NCBI GenBank assembly: GCA_947259225.1 | Contig: CAMYLK010000001.1 | Location: 124,001 to 188,000 of the forward strand | Direction of reading: 5' to 3' | From: an uncultured Desulfobulbaceae bacterium | Lineage (GTDB): Bacteria; Desulfobacterota; Desulfobulbia; Desulfobulbales; Desulfobulbaceae | DNA: 64,000 nucleotides | Shown: piece after piece, positions 10,801 through 17,121 of the stretch | How the letters are laid out: every line of letters starts with the position of its first letter | Numbering within the stretch: the stretch's first letter is position 1 | Program-made: the position numbers and the translations under genes | The notes under the pieces: model-generated | What the model was told of the DNA's origin: nothing | Seen by the model: the letters and a program-made list of their open reading frames with translations, nothing else | The model's database searches: none

Positions 10801-13650
10801 CGCAAACGGTCTCTCACACGGGCTTATAAAGAACTCACGCTCCTCGGTACTGAGAAAAGGTCTGATCAGGCGGTCCTGATAGAGTTCATCCCAGTTTATG
10901 TTGCCTCCCTGGACGAAGTAACGCGCCAGAAAAATATTAAAGTCCCGGGTATGACCGGGTTGAGATTCAAGAGGGACACAGAGCAGGTTCTTTGAATGGA
11001 GGTTTGCTTTTACCAGATTTGACAAAACCTTTCCCGGACCGACCTCGACAAATAAATCACATTCTTTGTGCATTGACTGTAACAGTGAAGTGAAGTCGAC
11101 CTGAGAAATAACTTGGTCTGCGAAATGGTCGGGGAGACTCTGGCCAGGCTCAATTAATTTGCCACCCATGCAGGAGAAGATTTTGGCCGCCATATTCCCT
11201 GCCTTTTCAGGTAATGGGGTGTTTCTTCCCAGCCTCTTTGCAGTCCCTTTTACATACGAAGAATGGAATGCATTCGATACCTGCAGCATGTGGGTAGAAA
11301 TATTCTGCCCCTTTGCTTTATCGACTGCAAGGGCGACGCTCCGGCTGTCACCCGAGATGATTGTCTGCGTCGGGCTGTTGATATTGGCTACAACAACATA
11401 TCCCTCAATATCTTGAATAATATCTTGAGCAGTTTCCAGGGAACAGGCAAGGCTTGCCATTTTTCCTTTTCCCTTTTTGGACATTGCCATGGACAGACCG
11501 CGTATGGCTGCCAGCTGTATAAGTGATTTCTCATCAAGTACTCCGGCGGCATAAAACGCAGTCAACTCCCCGAGACTGTGTCCGCCGACTGCTTCCGGCA
11601 GTATCCCGAGGCGGCGTAAATATTCAACATACAGCATTGAGGCAAGGCAGATGGCAGGTTGTGCAACCTGGGACTGTTTCAATTCATTTTGCCATTTCCT
11701 GATTTCCCCATGGCTCGCTGCTTTTTCAAGAGAACGGAACATAAGTGGAGCAACATTACGCTTCCTGATCTCCTTTAACCAGTCCGTTGCATCGTTTACC
11801 AGCTCCCTGGCCCATTCATACCGCTCAACAAGTCTCCTCGACATGTTCAACTGCTGCGAACCCTGACCGGGAAAAAGAAATCCCACCCTGTTTTTCTGCA
11901 CGTTATTGCCTGCGAAAATGTCCTGTCGGCGGCTGATGTATATTTCTCCTTCTTCCAGGGGATTTTTTTTGAGTCTTCTTGAAAGAAATTGAAGCCCTCC
12001 AGAAAGTATATCAGGATTCCCTGTTGCCATGCAGGCCCTGACTTTGCTGGTTGGGTCAAATTCAACCGACAACTTGTGCGCAAGATCAGGAAGCTCTCCT
12101 ATGCTCAGTCCTTGAGACAGCTTCTCCAGGTGATTTATTTTTTCCAGAAGTTCAGCTGCCGAAGGAGCCCCGAAAGGGAATATTTCAGTAGCCTGATGAG
12201 AAGCAATAAGTTTTTGTTCGGTTATGGATGTTGACAGTCGTGGTGATGGTTCACCATAACTTTCAACGGTGACATGGCAATTTATACCTCCAAACCCCAT
12301 TGCAGAAATACCGGCTCTCAGCTTTTTGGATGGAGGGCACACCTCTCCTGTTACGAGGGGGTATACATTTTTCGCAGTGTCCTGGAAAACAGGGTTTGGT
12401 TCCAGGCAATTTGCAGTAGGTGGCAGAACACGTCGGTTAACCGCTGCAACAGTTTTAATAAAGCCGCCAATACCCGAGGCGGCCTTGGTATGTCCCACAA
12501 TAGATTTTAAAGAGGTGATCCCGTGACGGCGTGAATCTGAGAGCTTTTCACTGCCAAGGGCAATGGATATTCCTTCCAGCTCTGTCCGGTCACCAACAGC
12601 TGTTCCGGTGCCGTGACCTTCGAAGAAATCAACATCATGAATACTGTATTTAGCCTTACCATAGGCCCGTTTGAGTGCAGTTGCCTGCCCCCTGGCATTC
12701 GGTGCTGTCAATCCTCCTTTGCCGTCTGAGGATATACCCCAGCCATGCAATACCGCATAAATATGATCGCTGTCATTCAAGGCATCTTCCAGTCGCTTCA
12801 GAACAACAAAACCACAACCTTCGCCCGGGAAAAAACCATCAGCACGGCGGTCATATACACTCATATCCACCATTGACAAGGCACCGGTTTTGGAGAAACC
12901 AATCAATTCGAAGGTGTCGAGGCTTATATCAACTCCGCCAGCAAGGACTATATCCAGTTCATCATTGGCAAGCGACGTCGCTGCTGTAGCCACTGCTATA
13001 AGTGAGGATGAACAGGCACCGTCAACGGTATAACCCCCGCCGTGGAAATCGAAATAGTTGCAGATCCTTCCGGCAATCGTATTGGAGAGGCCGCCTGCCA
13101 GAGTATCTTCGGTGACAGGGGCAAATGTTGATTTGTAATACTGTTCAGAAAAGTGCAGCAACTCGGCAGAGGTTCCTGATGGCAAGCCCTTTGCTTTTGC
13201 TGCGGCCTCAATGCTCTTTCTGACATAAGGCCAGCGAAGACGAAGACCTTCAGAACGGGAATACTCTCCGGTTAGTGTATTTCCAAGAACGACACCGGAT
13301 TTTTCATTGGGAACGTTACCTTTTTCATAGCCGGCATCTTTCAGAGCTTTCAGAGAAATATCAAGGGCCAGCCAGTGGGTGATGTCACTTGATTCAATGG
13401 TGGTTTTCGGAATTCTGTGCGATGCCCAGTCAAATGAAAAACCATCTATCAGAGCCGCCTTTTTGCAATACATCTTATCCGGAACAGCAGGATCCGGATC
13501 ATAATATTCTGCCAACGGCAACCTTACATCAGGCATATCTCTGAATTGCCGCCTTCTGGCCAAAATATTTTCCCAGAATGACTTCAGGTCATCTGCACCC
13601 GGATACCGGCAGGCCATACCGACTATTGCTATAGGAGTTCCCTTGCTCAT
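4825..13650 (-). CDS. Enediyne/PUFA-type iterative polyketide synthase with fused PPTase, hotdog thioesterase-like segments and methyltransferase
   Basis: One 2941-residue chain. Order seen: ketosynthase (1-460; C213 in DGACSSS, H346 in EGHGTGT, H387 in GHTKAA); acyltransferase (about 590-900; S692 in GHSLG); two acyl carrier domains (S1079 and S1182, each in LDDLNLDSIK); ketoreductase (TGGAKGI at 1478, later WYGFSNE); dehydratase-like hotdog (H1757 in EDHVWKG, then LFPTVFGLEAM); phosphopantetheinyl transferase-like region (H2126, W2185 and E2189); a hotdog thioesterase-like segment (D2312 in YFDWFGKLRE); a second similar one (YYSNFPKWQGE, about 2485); and a class I methyltransferase (PLGYAGDF about 2707, DLGIGA from D2775). 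The KS segment SLDTFELIGFSKTGALS and KS-AT-ACP-KR-DH-PPTase order match enediyne PKSE and the related PUFA synthases. Those end at the PPTase, so the C-terminal fusion is extra. No tailoring genes are adjacent. The product is unknown. Confidence 0.88.
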   Translation of the reverse strand: MSKGTPIAIVGMACRYPGADDLKSFWENILARRRQFRDMPDVRLPLAEYYDPDPAVPDKMYCKKAALIDGFSFDWASHRIPKTTIESSDITHWLALDISLKALKDAGYEKGNVPNEKSGVVLGNTLTGEYSRSEGLRLRWPYVRKSIEAAAKAKGLPSGTSAELLHFSEQYYKSTFAPVTEDTLAGGLSNTIAGRICNYFDFHGGGYTVDGACSSSLIAVATAATSLANDELDIVLAGGVDISLDTFELIGFSKTGALSMVDMSVYDRRADGFFPGEGCGFVVLKRLEDALNDSDHIYAVLHGWGISSDGKGGLTAPNARGQATALKRAYGKAKYSIHDVDFFEGHGTGTAVGDRTELEGISIALGSEKLSDSRRHGITSLKSIVGHTKAASGIGGFIKTVAAVNRRVLPPTANCLEPNPVFQDTAKNVYPLVTGEVCPPSKKLRAGISAMGFGGINCHVTVESYGEPSPRLSTSITEQKLIASHQATEIFPFGAPSAAELLEKINHLEKLSQGLSIGELPDLAHKLSVEFDPTSKVRACMATGNPDILSGGLQFLSRRLKKNPLEEGEIYISRRQDIFAGNNVQKNRVGFLFPGQGSQQLNMSRRLVERYEWARELVNDATDWLKEIRKRNVAPLMFRSLEKAASHGEIRKWQNELKQSQVAQPAICLASMLYVEYLRRLGILPEAVGGHSLGELTAFYAAGVLDEKSLIQLAAIRGLSMAMSKKGKGKMASLACSLETAQDIIQDIEGYVVVANINSPTQTIISGDSRSVALAVDKAKGQNISTHMLQVSNAFHSSYVKGTAKRLGRNTPLPEKAGNMAAKIFSCMGGKLIEPGQSLPDHFADQVISQVDFTSLLQSMHKECDLFVEVGPGKVLSNLVKANLHSKNLLCVPLESQPGHTRDFNIFLARYFVQGGNINWDELYQDRLIRPFLSTEEREFFISPCERPFAVDPDIAQLNVNTVELLESTLSDTVDIPPQQLRHYLEQRGKFLEGLIRVDMENMPDSSSTIHNRDMNDERNSKGLLNPPSPTEPLTEFAITNDNVPVEQVILELIQKRTGFPRESLSLDLRLLDDLNLDSIKSAEVVATAAQQLKIEGQIDPSQFAQSTIREVAVALTTLCRNETHTSEKGDEFTIPQKENSEPLDRKEVEELFINLISERTGFPPDSLTMEMSMLDDLNLDSIKTAELVSSAAQKLNIADQIDPGDFARSTVAEVVSLLFKITSLSLPERDKQVAEEAIAEQTLSDEYSQSWVRNFEIRYTEESLPQVNIEDLNNILAEKQLLLLCETDEMEVALSIQKELSTYGASSEIRTYKNYSSRHDLTSQKWSNVVSILPRKRESDVSPNTIISSMINRIHTAISCLHSSSPGEIIFVQFGNGSFGMQTKLTSIEQCCASAMAESLFREREHLKVRVVDMDSTVSPDQIASLVLQESAQNESYVKCGYDQNLKRYIPEISVLEPASYTDRSLQWFPNDVILVTGGAKGITAECVREFLKTKKVKLALVGRTQSGDSKIKKALEQFKANGIECNYYSCNVADPDMVTETVNMIHHDLGSITGVIHGAAVNIPRRCEQVSADEALKEVGPKILGALYLMEALRENQLKMWIGFSSIIGVTGMQGNAWYGFSNEVLDVILYQYSLTHPQTEVQSLAYGIWDEVGMGYESGSIDRLKNMGIEAIPASEGITRFIQLLEKSPGNTQTIISPRSSFHSHDFGEVSAGTDIVDKNPLSFIEQVVFFQKGIELTTRTHLTLEKDSYLEDHVWKGSYLFPTVFGLEAMMQVAERLLEKPDLNLTKLTDIRLDRPIPVNPENGTVMEVQCELLEREDTNEDYRLKVGIRTDQTGFRVNHFQSTFVFGKAARHEISTIDFPEKPLSISPQLDLYGRFLFQGGRFQCIQEVYELQRKQDGTGQCLFLSEPINSNAGKDTKEYPNRSEAETFGNPYIRDTMLQSIQLLVPEYSCLPVAIERIERTGNDVHPADAFWIKTELLEQSNEHLLGEVSCFDCNGKLIEKIYGYKLRILDHMPENPSLENLLSPEPRDQKLIEEGLVRIRKLLQNQLPAASIKHFPGIHNLDKNKRHQHEIPLLKNAVNEFGQNSDISLPDSLEIDWNISGKPFIKDPLSKTVDISVAHDDNYILCVAGQFPQGCDISPLLSREKKDWLAILGEKSLALLEQLLTLSETYDRAGTRIWAATEAVKKASGLQTAVIKFSKRLEDDIILFESPQLEKDQYILTFSVSLTLGPEKIIALVVNSPNFSESQPGAYSDAKGIQQHIDNIWQMNINSLGDGKSQEVVQIYPLSFKETQGASGGIYHTNYFDWFGKLREVALSPIMGSLSRNFETGRWGLVTNNVDLKVYNDARVDDVIKASLWLISKEGPFNSNILLGCQWHKVSNPDNPVLLATATMKTGWVEIDSKGLIRLAPLPDYFEQFLESSYSFKEKDPDTFGNKGFRQGKTLYDSEIDPKGPSLIHTAIFETNQEHTTPLRNIYYSNFPKWQGEALTNWFHKNLPDICRNQNANGELMCAGSRVEYLREAMVYDEIHISMSLKALHENGCNLSFDFYRFANQAREKLAKGEMDMLWVTRSDEGNVSEGALPKELRHLFLMQAKPDYLSLSYQQKGVIEKQHEKSFEELLIDYQEKMDYFSKLCAEDPFQKGTTERHEEFSAYLTTITEQLKIFQKNADSSKLTNMRNVFQKVVLQNLGDSIVMRHSLEKPLGYAGDFKLLDMLVNNDLQSTGIGYHFDRFQLNNPSSVACRKRVEWVSDELLSISSMRNGHKFRILDLGIGAAPIERRLSRLKTDLPIDIIAVDMEPRALEFVQAELADEYKSVRPIQLNLKKEESLKRISEIANDITCCIAVGILEALTEAETISLMSTLLSSMPKGSLIYAEKYLPTHPARDSMEWFMDFYLGYSSPEALKEMVLQAGSSPDNIQMIEDPSGTIVTLKVIV

Positions 13651-14104
13651 TTAGTTTACCTCAATAAAAGATGCATAATAATCAAAATTGATTATGAATT
13701 CAAAGAGAGAACTTTTTCTGTCAGCTTGGGATGCTAATCCAGAAACCTTGTCCTTTGTTTCAACAGTCTGCGCATTGAGTTCCTGGTGGTTATCCATGAT
13801 ATTTTAATAATACCAGATTAAGATAATTCTCTTCTAGTAAAAAATACCACATTGTGCCACAGTAAATCTTAATATATTGTCTCGCCGACGCATAAATATA
13901 CGATTTGGTAAGATAGGGCAATCTTCTTTTATCGGCACATTTGGTATGACTGGTTTGTAGTTTCCTCTGTTCAGTCGTTATAAATAAATGTAGGTTTGAA
14001 TTACTTAACTGTAAGCTCGGGGTATTTTTCGGGTATCTATTGAATAATTAATTGACAATCAACAACGTGGTGTCTTAGGCTTGCTATTAAAGATTATTTA
14101 TCTG
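13651..14104. other. Divergent intergenic region between the PKS and the riboswitch/lipoprotein gene
   Basis: About 450 bp, AT-rich, with no convincing coding frame. It should hold the minus-strand PKS promoter and the plus-strand promoter for the riboswitch transcript. A TTGACA hexamer at 14052-14057 could be a -35 box, but no good -10 lies at normal spacing, so no promoter is called. Confidence 0.4.
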
Positions 14105-14182
14105 GGAAATATACGATAAAGCCACCCCTGCTGCAGGCAGGGACGGAAAGCCACGGGTCTTCAAAGATAGCCGGGTTGCCTT
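14105..14182 (+). ncRNA. GEMM-I-type (cyclic di-GMP-I / cGAMP) riboswitch aptamer
   Basis: The stretch contains GGGACGGAAAGCC, then ACGGGTCT, then ATAGCCGGGTTGCC, in the order and spacing of the GEMM-I core, whose consensus is close to GGGACGCAAAGCC...GGGTCT...AGCCGGGTTGCC. A P2-like hairpin CCTGC/GCAGG precedes the core. The same arrangement recurs at 16890-16973. The ligand (c-di-GMP or 3',3'-cGAMP) cannot be decided by eye. It lies directly before a lipoprotein gene, and its 3' strand is shared with a terminator, so it probably switches transcription. Confidence 0.78.
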
Positions 14183-14212
14183 GGTCAAAGGTAGCTCGGC
14201 TATTATTTTTTT
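14167..14212 (+). terminator. Riboswitch expression-platform terminator
   Basis: Arms ATAGCCGGGTTGCC (14167-14180) and GGTAGCTCGGCTAT (14190-14203) pair over 14 bp with G-U wobbles, followed by a T-rich tract to 14212. The left arm is the 3' strand of the aptamer, so ligand-bound aptamer and terminator exclude each other. That predicts gene expression ON with ligand. Confidence 0.8.
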
Positions 14213-14229
14213 GGTGCCGGAGAAATTAA

Positions 14230-14712
14230 ATGAGATACTATCCATCCAGAATTCTGTTCAGTCTTCTTGTCCTTTCTATGTATGTTTTCATTCATGGCTG
14301 TGCTGCCAAACAGGAAAAAATAGATTCTTCCAGTGATGGAACATATGGCGCGCTTCGATATGTGGGACAGGAAATATGCCGTGAAGCGAAAACCGGTAGG
14401 ATGTGGCAGGTGATAAAAGGTGGACCATTTTCCTCTCAACGAGAGGCAGATGAATATGTCGAGAATCTTGAATTGGGAGGATACAGTGACTGGCGTCTTC
14501 CAACAGAGGATGAATTGTTTAACCTGCATTATATATATTTCTGGGAGAAAAACGGTGCATGTGTCATGAATCGTAAAGGCGAATACTGGACTGCGGCAGA
14601 TGGCCGCGAACCGACTCCGGGACATTGGAAAACTTATTTTCTCTGCAGCCCGGAACATCAGTTTGTTCATTCGCCGGGTAAAAGAGGATACGTTCGTGCA
14701 GTTCGTCCATAA
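14230..14712 (+). CDS. DUF1566-like lipoprotein under GEMM riboswitch control
   Basis: A 160-residue protein beginning with a lipoprotein signal (FSLLVLSMYVFIHGC, lipobox Cys24). The mature part has the pattern of the Lcl/DUF1566 domain: KTGRMWQVIKGGPFSSQREADEY, then LGGYSDWRLPTEDEL, then GEYWTAADGRE and a C-terminal RGYVRAVRP. Such domains are C-type-lectin-like and occur on cell-surface and adhesion proteins. It begins 18 nt after the riboswitch terminator T-tract, so envelope display is probably tied to cyclic dinucleotide level, consistent with a surface or biofilm role (inference). Confidence 0.8.
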   Translation: MRYYPSRILFSLLVLSMYVFIHGCAAKQEKIDSSSDGTYGALRYVGQEICREAKTGRMWQVIKGGPFSSQREADEYVENLELGGYSDWRLPTEDELFNLHYIYFWEKNGACVMNRKGEYWTAADGREPTPGHWKTYFLCSPEHQFVHSPGKRGYVRAVRP

Positions 14713-15112
14713 AGAAATTCCTGCCTGCCCGAAAAATGCTACAATTAATCTCACATGCATCAACTCTTATGAGGCTGATATTGCCAGTGCGATTCATTTA
14801 AACAACATATCCCCTTTGTCCAAGTACTTTACTTTGCGAAGTAAATACATTAAAATACAATAAGTATGGTTATATTGGAGGCAATTGCTTGATAGCTACA
14901 GTGTGGTACTTTGTTGTTCAGTGCTATACGATTTTTTACAACAACCCCCAACCTGTTTCTGATAGGCTGATATCCGAGAGTCCTTATAAATAGCCATTTC
15001 TATAAATGAGAAGGCAGCAGGGATATCTGTTTTTGCTGAATTTACAAAAGACATCCTGGGCAGGTAAATACAGTTCAATAAAGCATGTTCATCTTTTACA
15101 GGATAAAGCCTC
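14713..15112. other. Intergenic region upstream of the TPR/MshEN-like gene
   Basis: About 400 bp without a supported gene. Open frames here have poor starts and no recognisable family. An AGGA at 15100-15103 serves as ribosome-binding site for the TTG start at 15113. No GEMM-like motif is visible in this gap. Confidence 0.4.
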
Positions 15113-16561
15113 TTGATCGATAAAGCTAAACTATATAACAAGCAAGGGTTACGACTTTTTCGTGACGGGCAATTACAAGAGGCGATAGATTTCTTTACCA
15201 AGGCCATCAATATTGACCCCCAATTTCCTGATGCATACCAAAACCGCGGGGGAGTCCTCCTGCAGATCAATCGTATCATTGAAGCTAATACCGACATCCA
15301 GATGGCAAAGGATCTGCGTTCAGCAAAATTCAAGGGGATATCCAGGGGAAAATCCGGAGAAAAGAACAATAACAAGCCTGTCAGGCTGAACTGGCTGGAA
15401 GTTGATTGTATTTATGATAACGTTTACCCGGACGACTCCCAGGATACTGAGAATGACGCTCAGGAGTTTGATGACAGTTTTTATGATGACTTTTTCTCAA
15501 GCGATACCATTGAAACGGAAGAAGCAAGGGAAGGATTTGTCAAACCCGCCTCTGAAACTAGTCATTATCCTGCAATCATTGAATTTATTAACGGTAAAAC
15601 CTTAGAAGTTGCCAGAGCCAGGCTGTTCGAGCCGACCAAAAATGATATATCAATTATCAGGCAGGACGGTCATGTGGAACGCGTGATCCCTCTGGAGCAT
15701 ATAACATGTATCCGGAACGCTGAAATACCTTCGAAGCTTACCAAGGATAAAAATTCTTCGTGTCATGTTGAAATCATCGAAACGGTTGACGGTAAAATTT
15801 ACAACGAAGCCATCCATCCTGAACAGGACATTGAAAATGTCCTGTTTGGTTTCTCTACCAGTGAACAGACCCGTTTTATCTACTCCTTCCTCCCGGTCGT
15901 AAACATAAAGAAGCGCTGCCAGCACCGTTATCTCGGGGAAATTCTCATGGAGAAGCAATTCATTGGGGATGAGATTCTCAAGCATGCCCTGGATAAACAC
16001 CAGCAGACAAAAAGTATGAAACTCGGCAAGATCATTGCCCTGCGAGCCAAAGTCAATTGCTCGGTCATTGAAGAGGAACTTGAACAGGCTAAACAGGCAA
16101 AAGTCCAGGAAGGTTTAAAGACAGGAGAAATACTTCTCACTGCCGGTCTGGTGGATGAAAAACAGGTATCGGAGTCCCTCAAGTACCAGGAGTGCTTGCA
16201 GAACATGAAGATTGGGCAGTTCCTGATCAAAAAGGGCATTGTCCAGGAAAAAGAAGTTTTCATAGCGCTTGCGGAAAAATTCAGGATTCCGTTTGTTGAC
16301 CTGGGGAAGCAGAAAATTTCCAGAAAAGCACTTAAGCTTCTCTCTAAGAAATTCGTTCTGCAGAACGAATTCCTGCCCATCTCACTCGACAATGAAAGAC
16401 TTACGGTTGCTACTAAGCATCCCGATGTTTCACGCCTATATGATGCAGTCATTAAAGAGAGCAAGTGCAAAGATGTCCAATTTGTCCTGACTCTGCCCTC
16501 CCAACTCAGAAGTATCATCAACCTGCTGAACAAAAAGATAGGGTTTGGGCTGGACCACTGA
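15113..16561 (+). CDS. TPR protein with MshEN/PilB-N-like C-terminal repeats
   Basis: 482 residues from a TTG start, chosen because the opening KAKLYNKQGLRLFRDGQLQEA lines up with the ATG start of the paralogue at 41230. Residues 1-60 form TPR helices. Residues about 100-140 are acidic and low-complexity. About 145-265 is a domain of unknown function shared with the paralogue (IIETVDGKIYNEAIHPEQD). The C-terminal 220 residues resemble the GspE/PilB N-terminal MshEN region (YLGEILMEKQFI, KIGQFLIKKGI, FRIPFVDL). MshEN can bind c-di-GMP through RLG-type motifs; here the Arg is not conserved, so binding is uncertain. No ATPase domain follows. It lies between two GEMM-I-type riboswitches. Confidence 0.75.
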   Translation: MIDKAKLYNKQGLRLFRDGQLQEAIDFFTKAINIDPQFPDAYQNRGGVLLQINRIIEANTDIQMAKDLRSAKFKGISRGKSGEKNNNKPVRLNWLEVDCIYDNVYPDDSQDTENDAQEFDDSFYDDFFSSDTIETEEAREGFVKPASETSHYPAIIEFINGKTLEVARARLFEPTKNDISIIRQDGHVERVIPLEHITCIRNAEIPSKLTKDKNSSCHVEIIETVDGKIYNEAIHPEQDIENVLFGFSTSEQTRFIYSFLPVVNIKKRCQHRYLGEILMEKQFIGDEILKHALDKHQQTKSMKLGKIIALRAKVNCSVIEEELEQAKQAKVQEGLKTGEILLTAGLVDEKQVSESLKYQECLQNMKIGQFLIKKGIVQEKEVFIALAEKFRIPFVDLGKQKISRKALKLLSKKFVLQNEFLPISLDNERLTVATKHPDVSRLYDAVIKESKCKDVQFVLTLPSQLRSIINLLNKKIGFGLDH

Positions 16562-16843
16562 TTCTCTACGCTAACTGCAACTCAACAATACAGGATTTCC
16601 GTGCATTGCCCGTTTGCTCTTGTTAATGAAAAGTATCCCCTATCATTGCAAAGGCAGGAAAAATTTAACTTTGCTGAACACCCTCCATCAGTACAATTAC
16701 CAGGGAGCGAGCCACAGAATTTTTCAGGCCGTCAGGTTTGATATTTATGAATTAAGGATTTTGGGCCGGTGACATTTATATCTCAACTTGCCTAAACAAC
16801 ATTTAAGTTGATGCTGCGATAATTCATATTAATTCAACACCGT
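16562..16843. other. Intergenic region before the cooS promoter
   Basis: About 280 bp after the TPR/MshEN-like gene with no supported coding frame and no clear terminator. The cooS promoter and riboswitch follow it. Confidence 0.4.
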
Positions 16844-16873
16844 TTGACTTCAATCCCATCCATCTCATATAAT
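16844..16873 (+). promoter_or_regulatory. Sigma-70 promoter of the riboswitch-cooS transcript
   Basis: TTGACT (16844-16849) and TATAAT (16868-16873) are separated by 18 bp. This predicts a start near 16880, just before the aptamer. Almost the same box arrangement, with the shared words TTGACTTC and CATATAAT, occurs at 21188-21217. Confidence 0.7.
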
Positions 16874-16889
16874 CAAAGAATAGAAAACA

Positions 16890-16973
16890 GTAACAATCAA
16901 AGATAAGGTTAAATCTGTCTTGAGGTAGGGGCGGAAAGCTACGGATCTTCCAAATATAGCCGGGTTGCGTTTG
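16890..16973 (+). ncRNA. GEMM-I-type (cyclic di-GMP-I / cGAMP) riboswitch aptamer upstream of cooS
   Basis: Core words GGGGCGGAAAGCTACGG, ATCTTC and ATAGCCGGGTTGC run in the same order and spacing as in the element at 14105-14182, with a short hairpin CTGTC/GGTAG where P2 belongs. It starts about 10-30 nt after a good sigma-70 promoter and ends in a terminator sharing its 3' strand. It lies 125 nt before the carbon monoxide dehydrogenase start codon. P2 and P1 contain wobble pairs, so a covariance-model score would be useful. Confidence 0.75.
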
Positions 16974-16997
16974 TAAAGAGCAGTCCGGCTTTTTTTG
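16958..16997 (+). terminator. Riboswitch terminator upstream of cooS
   Basis: Arms AGCCGGGTTGC (16958-16968) and GCAGTCCGGCT (16980-16990) pair fully over 11 bp with two G-U pairs, followed by seven T. The left arm overlaps the aptamer 3' strand, which implies an ON switch upon ligand binding. Confidence 0.8.
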
Positions 16998-17121
16998 TTG
17001 AAGGTCGACAGAACAAGTCGATTAATCTGACGATGCAGTTTTGTGAGGAATATTTACGTTTATATCCGGGCAGCGTATTTCTATGGTCCGGAATAACAAA
17101 CAACCATGCAAGGAGAATGTA

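Noticed and set aside
4825..13650. A true enediyne antibiotic gene cluster
   Set aside because: Only the PKS is present; no other conserved enediyne cassette genes (E3, E4, E5, E11-like) are adjacent.
14052..14100. Sigma-70 or sigma-54 promoter for the first riboswitch
   Set aside because: TTGACA is present but no -10 at normal spacing; a GG...GC pair has the wrong spacing (12 instead of 10) for sigma-54.
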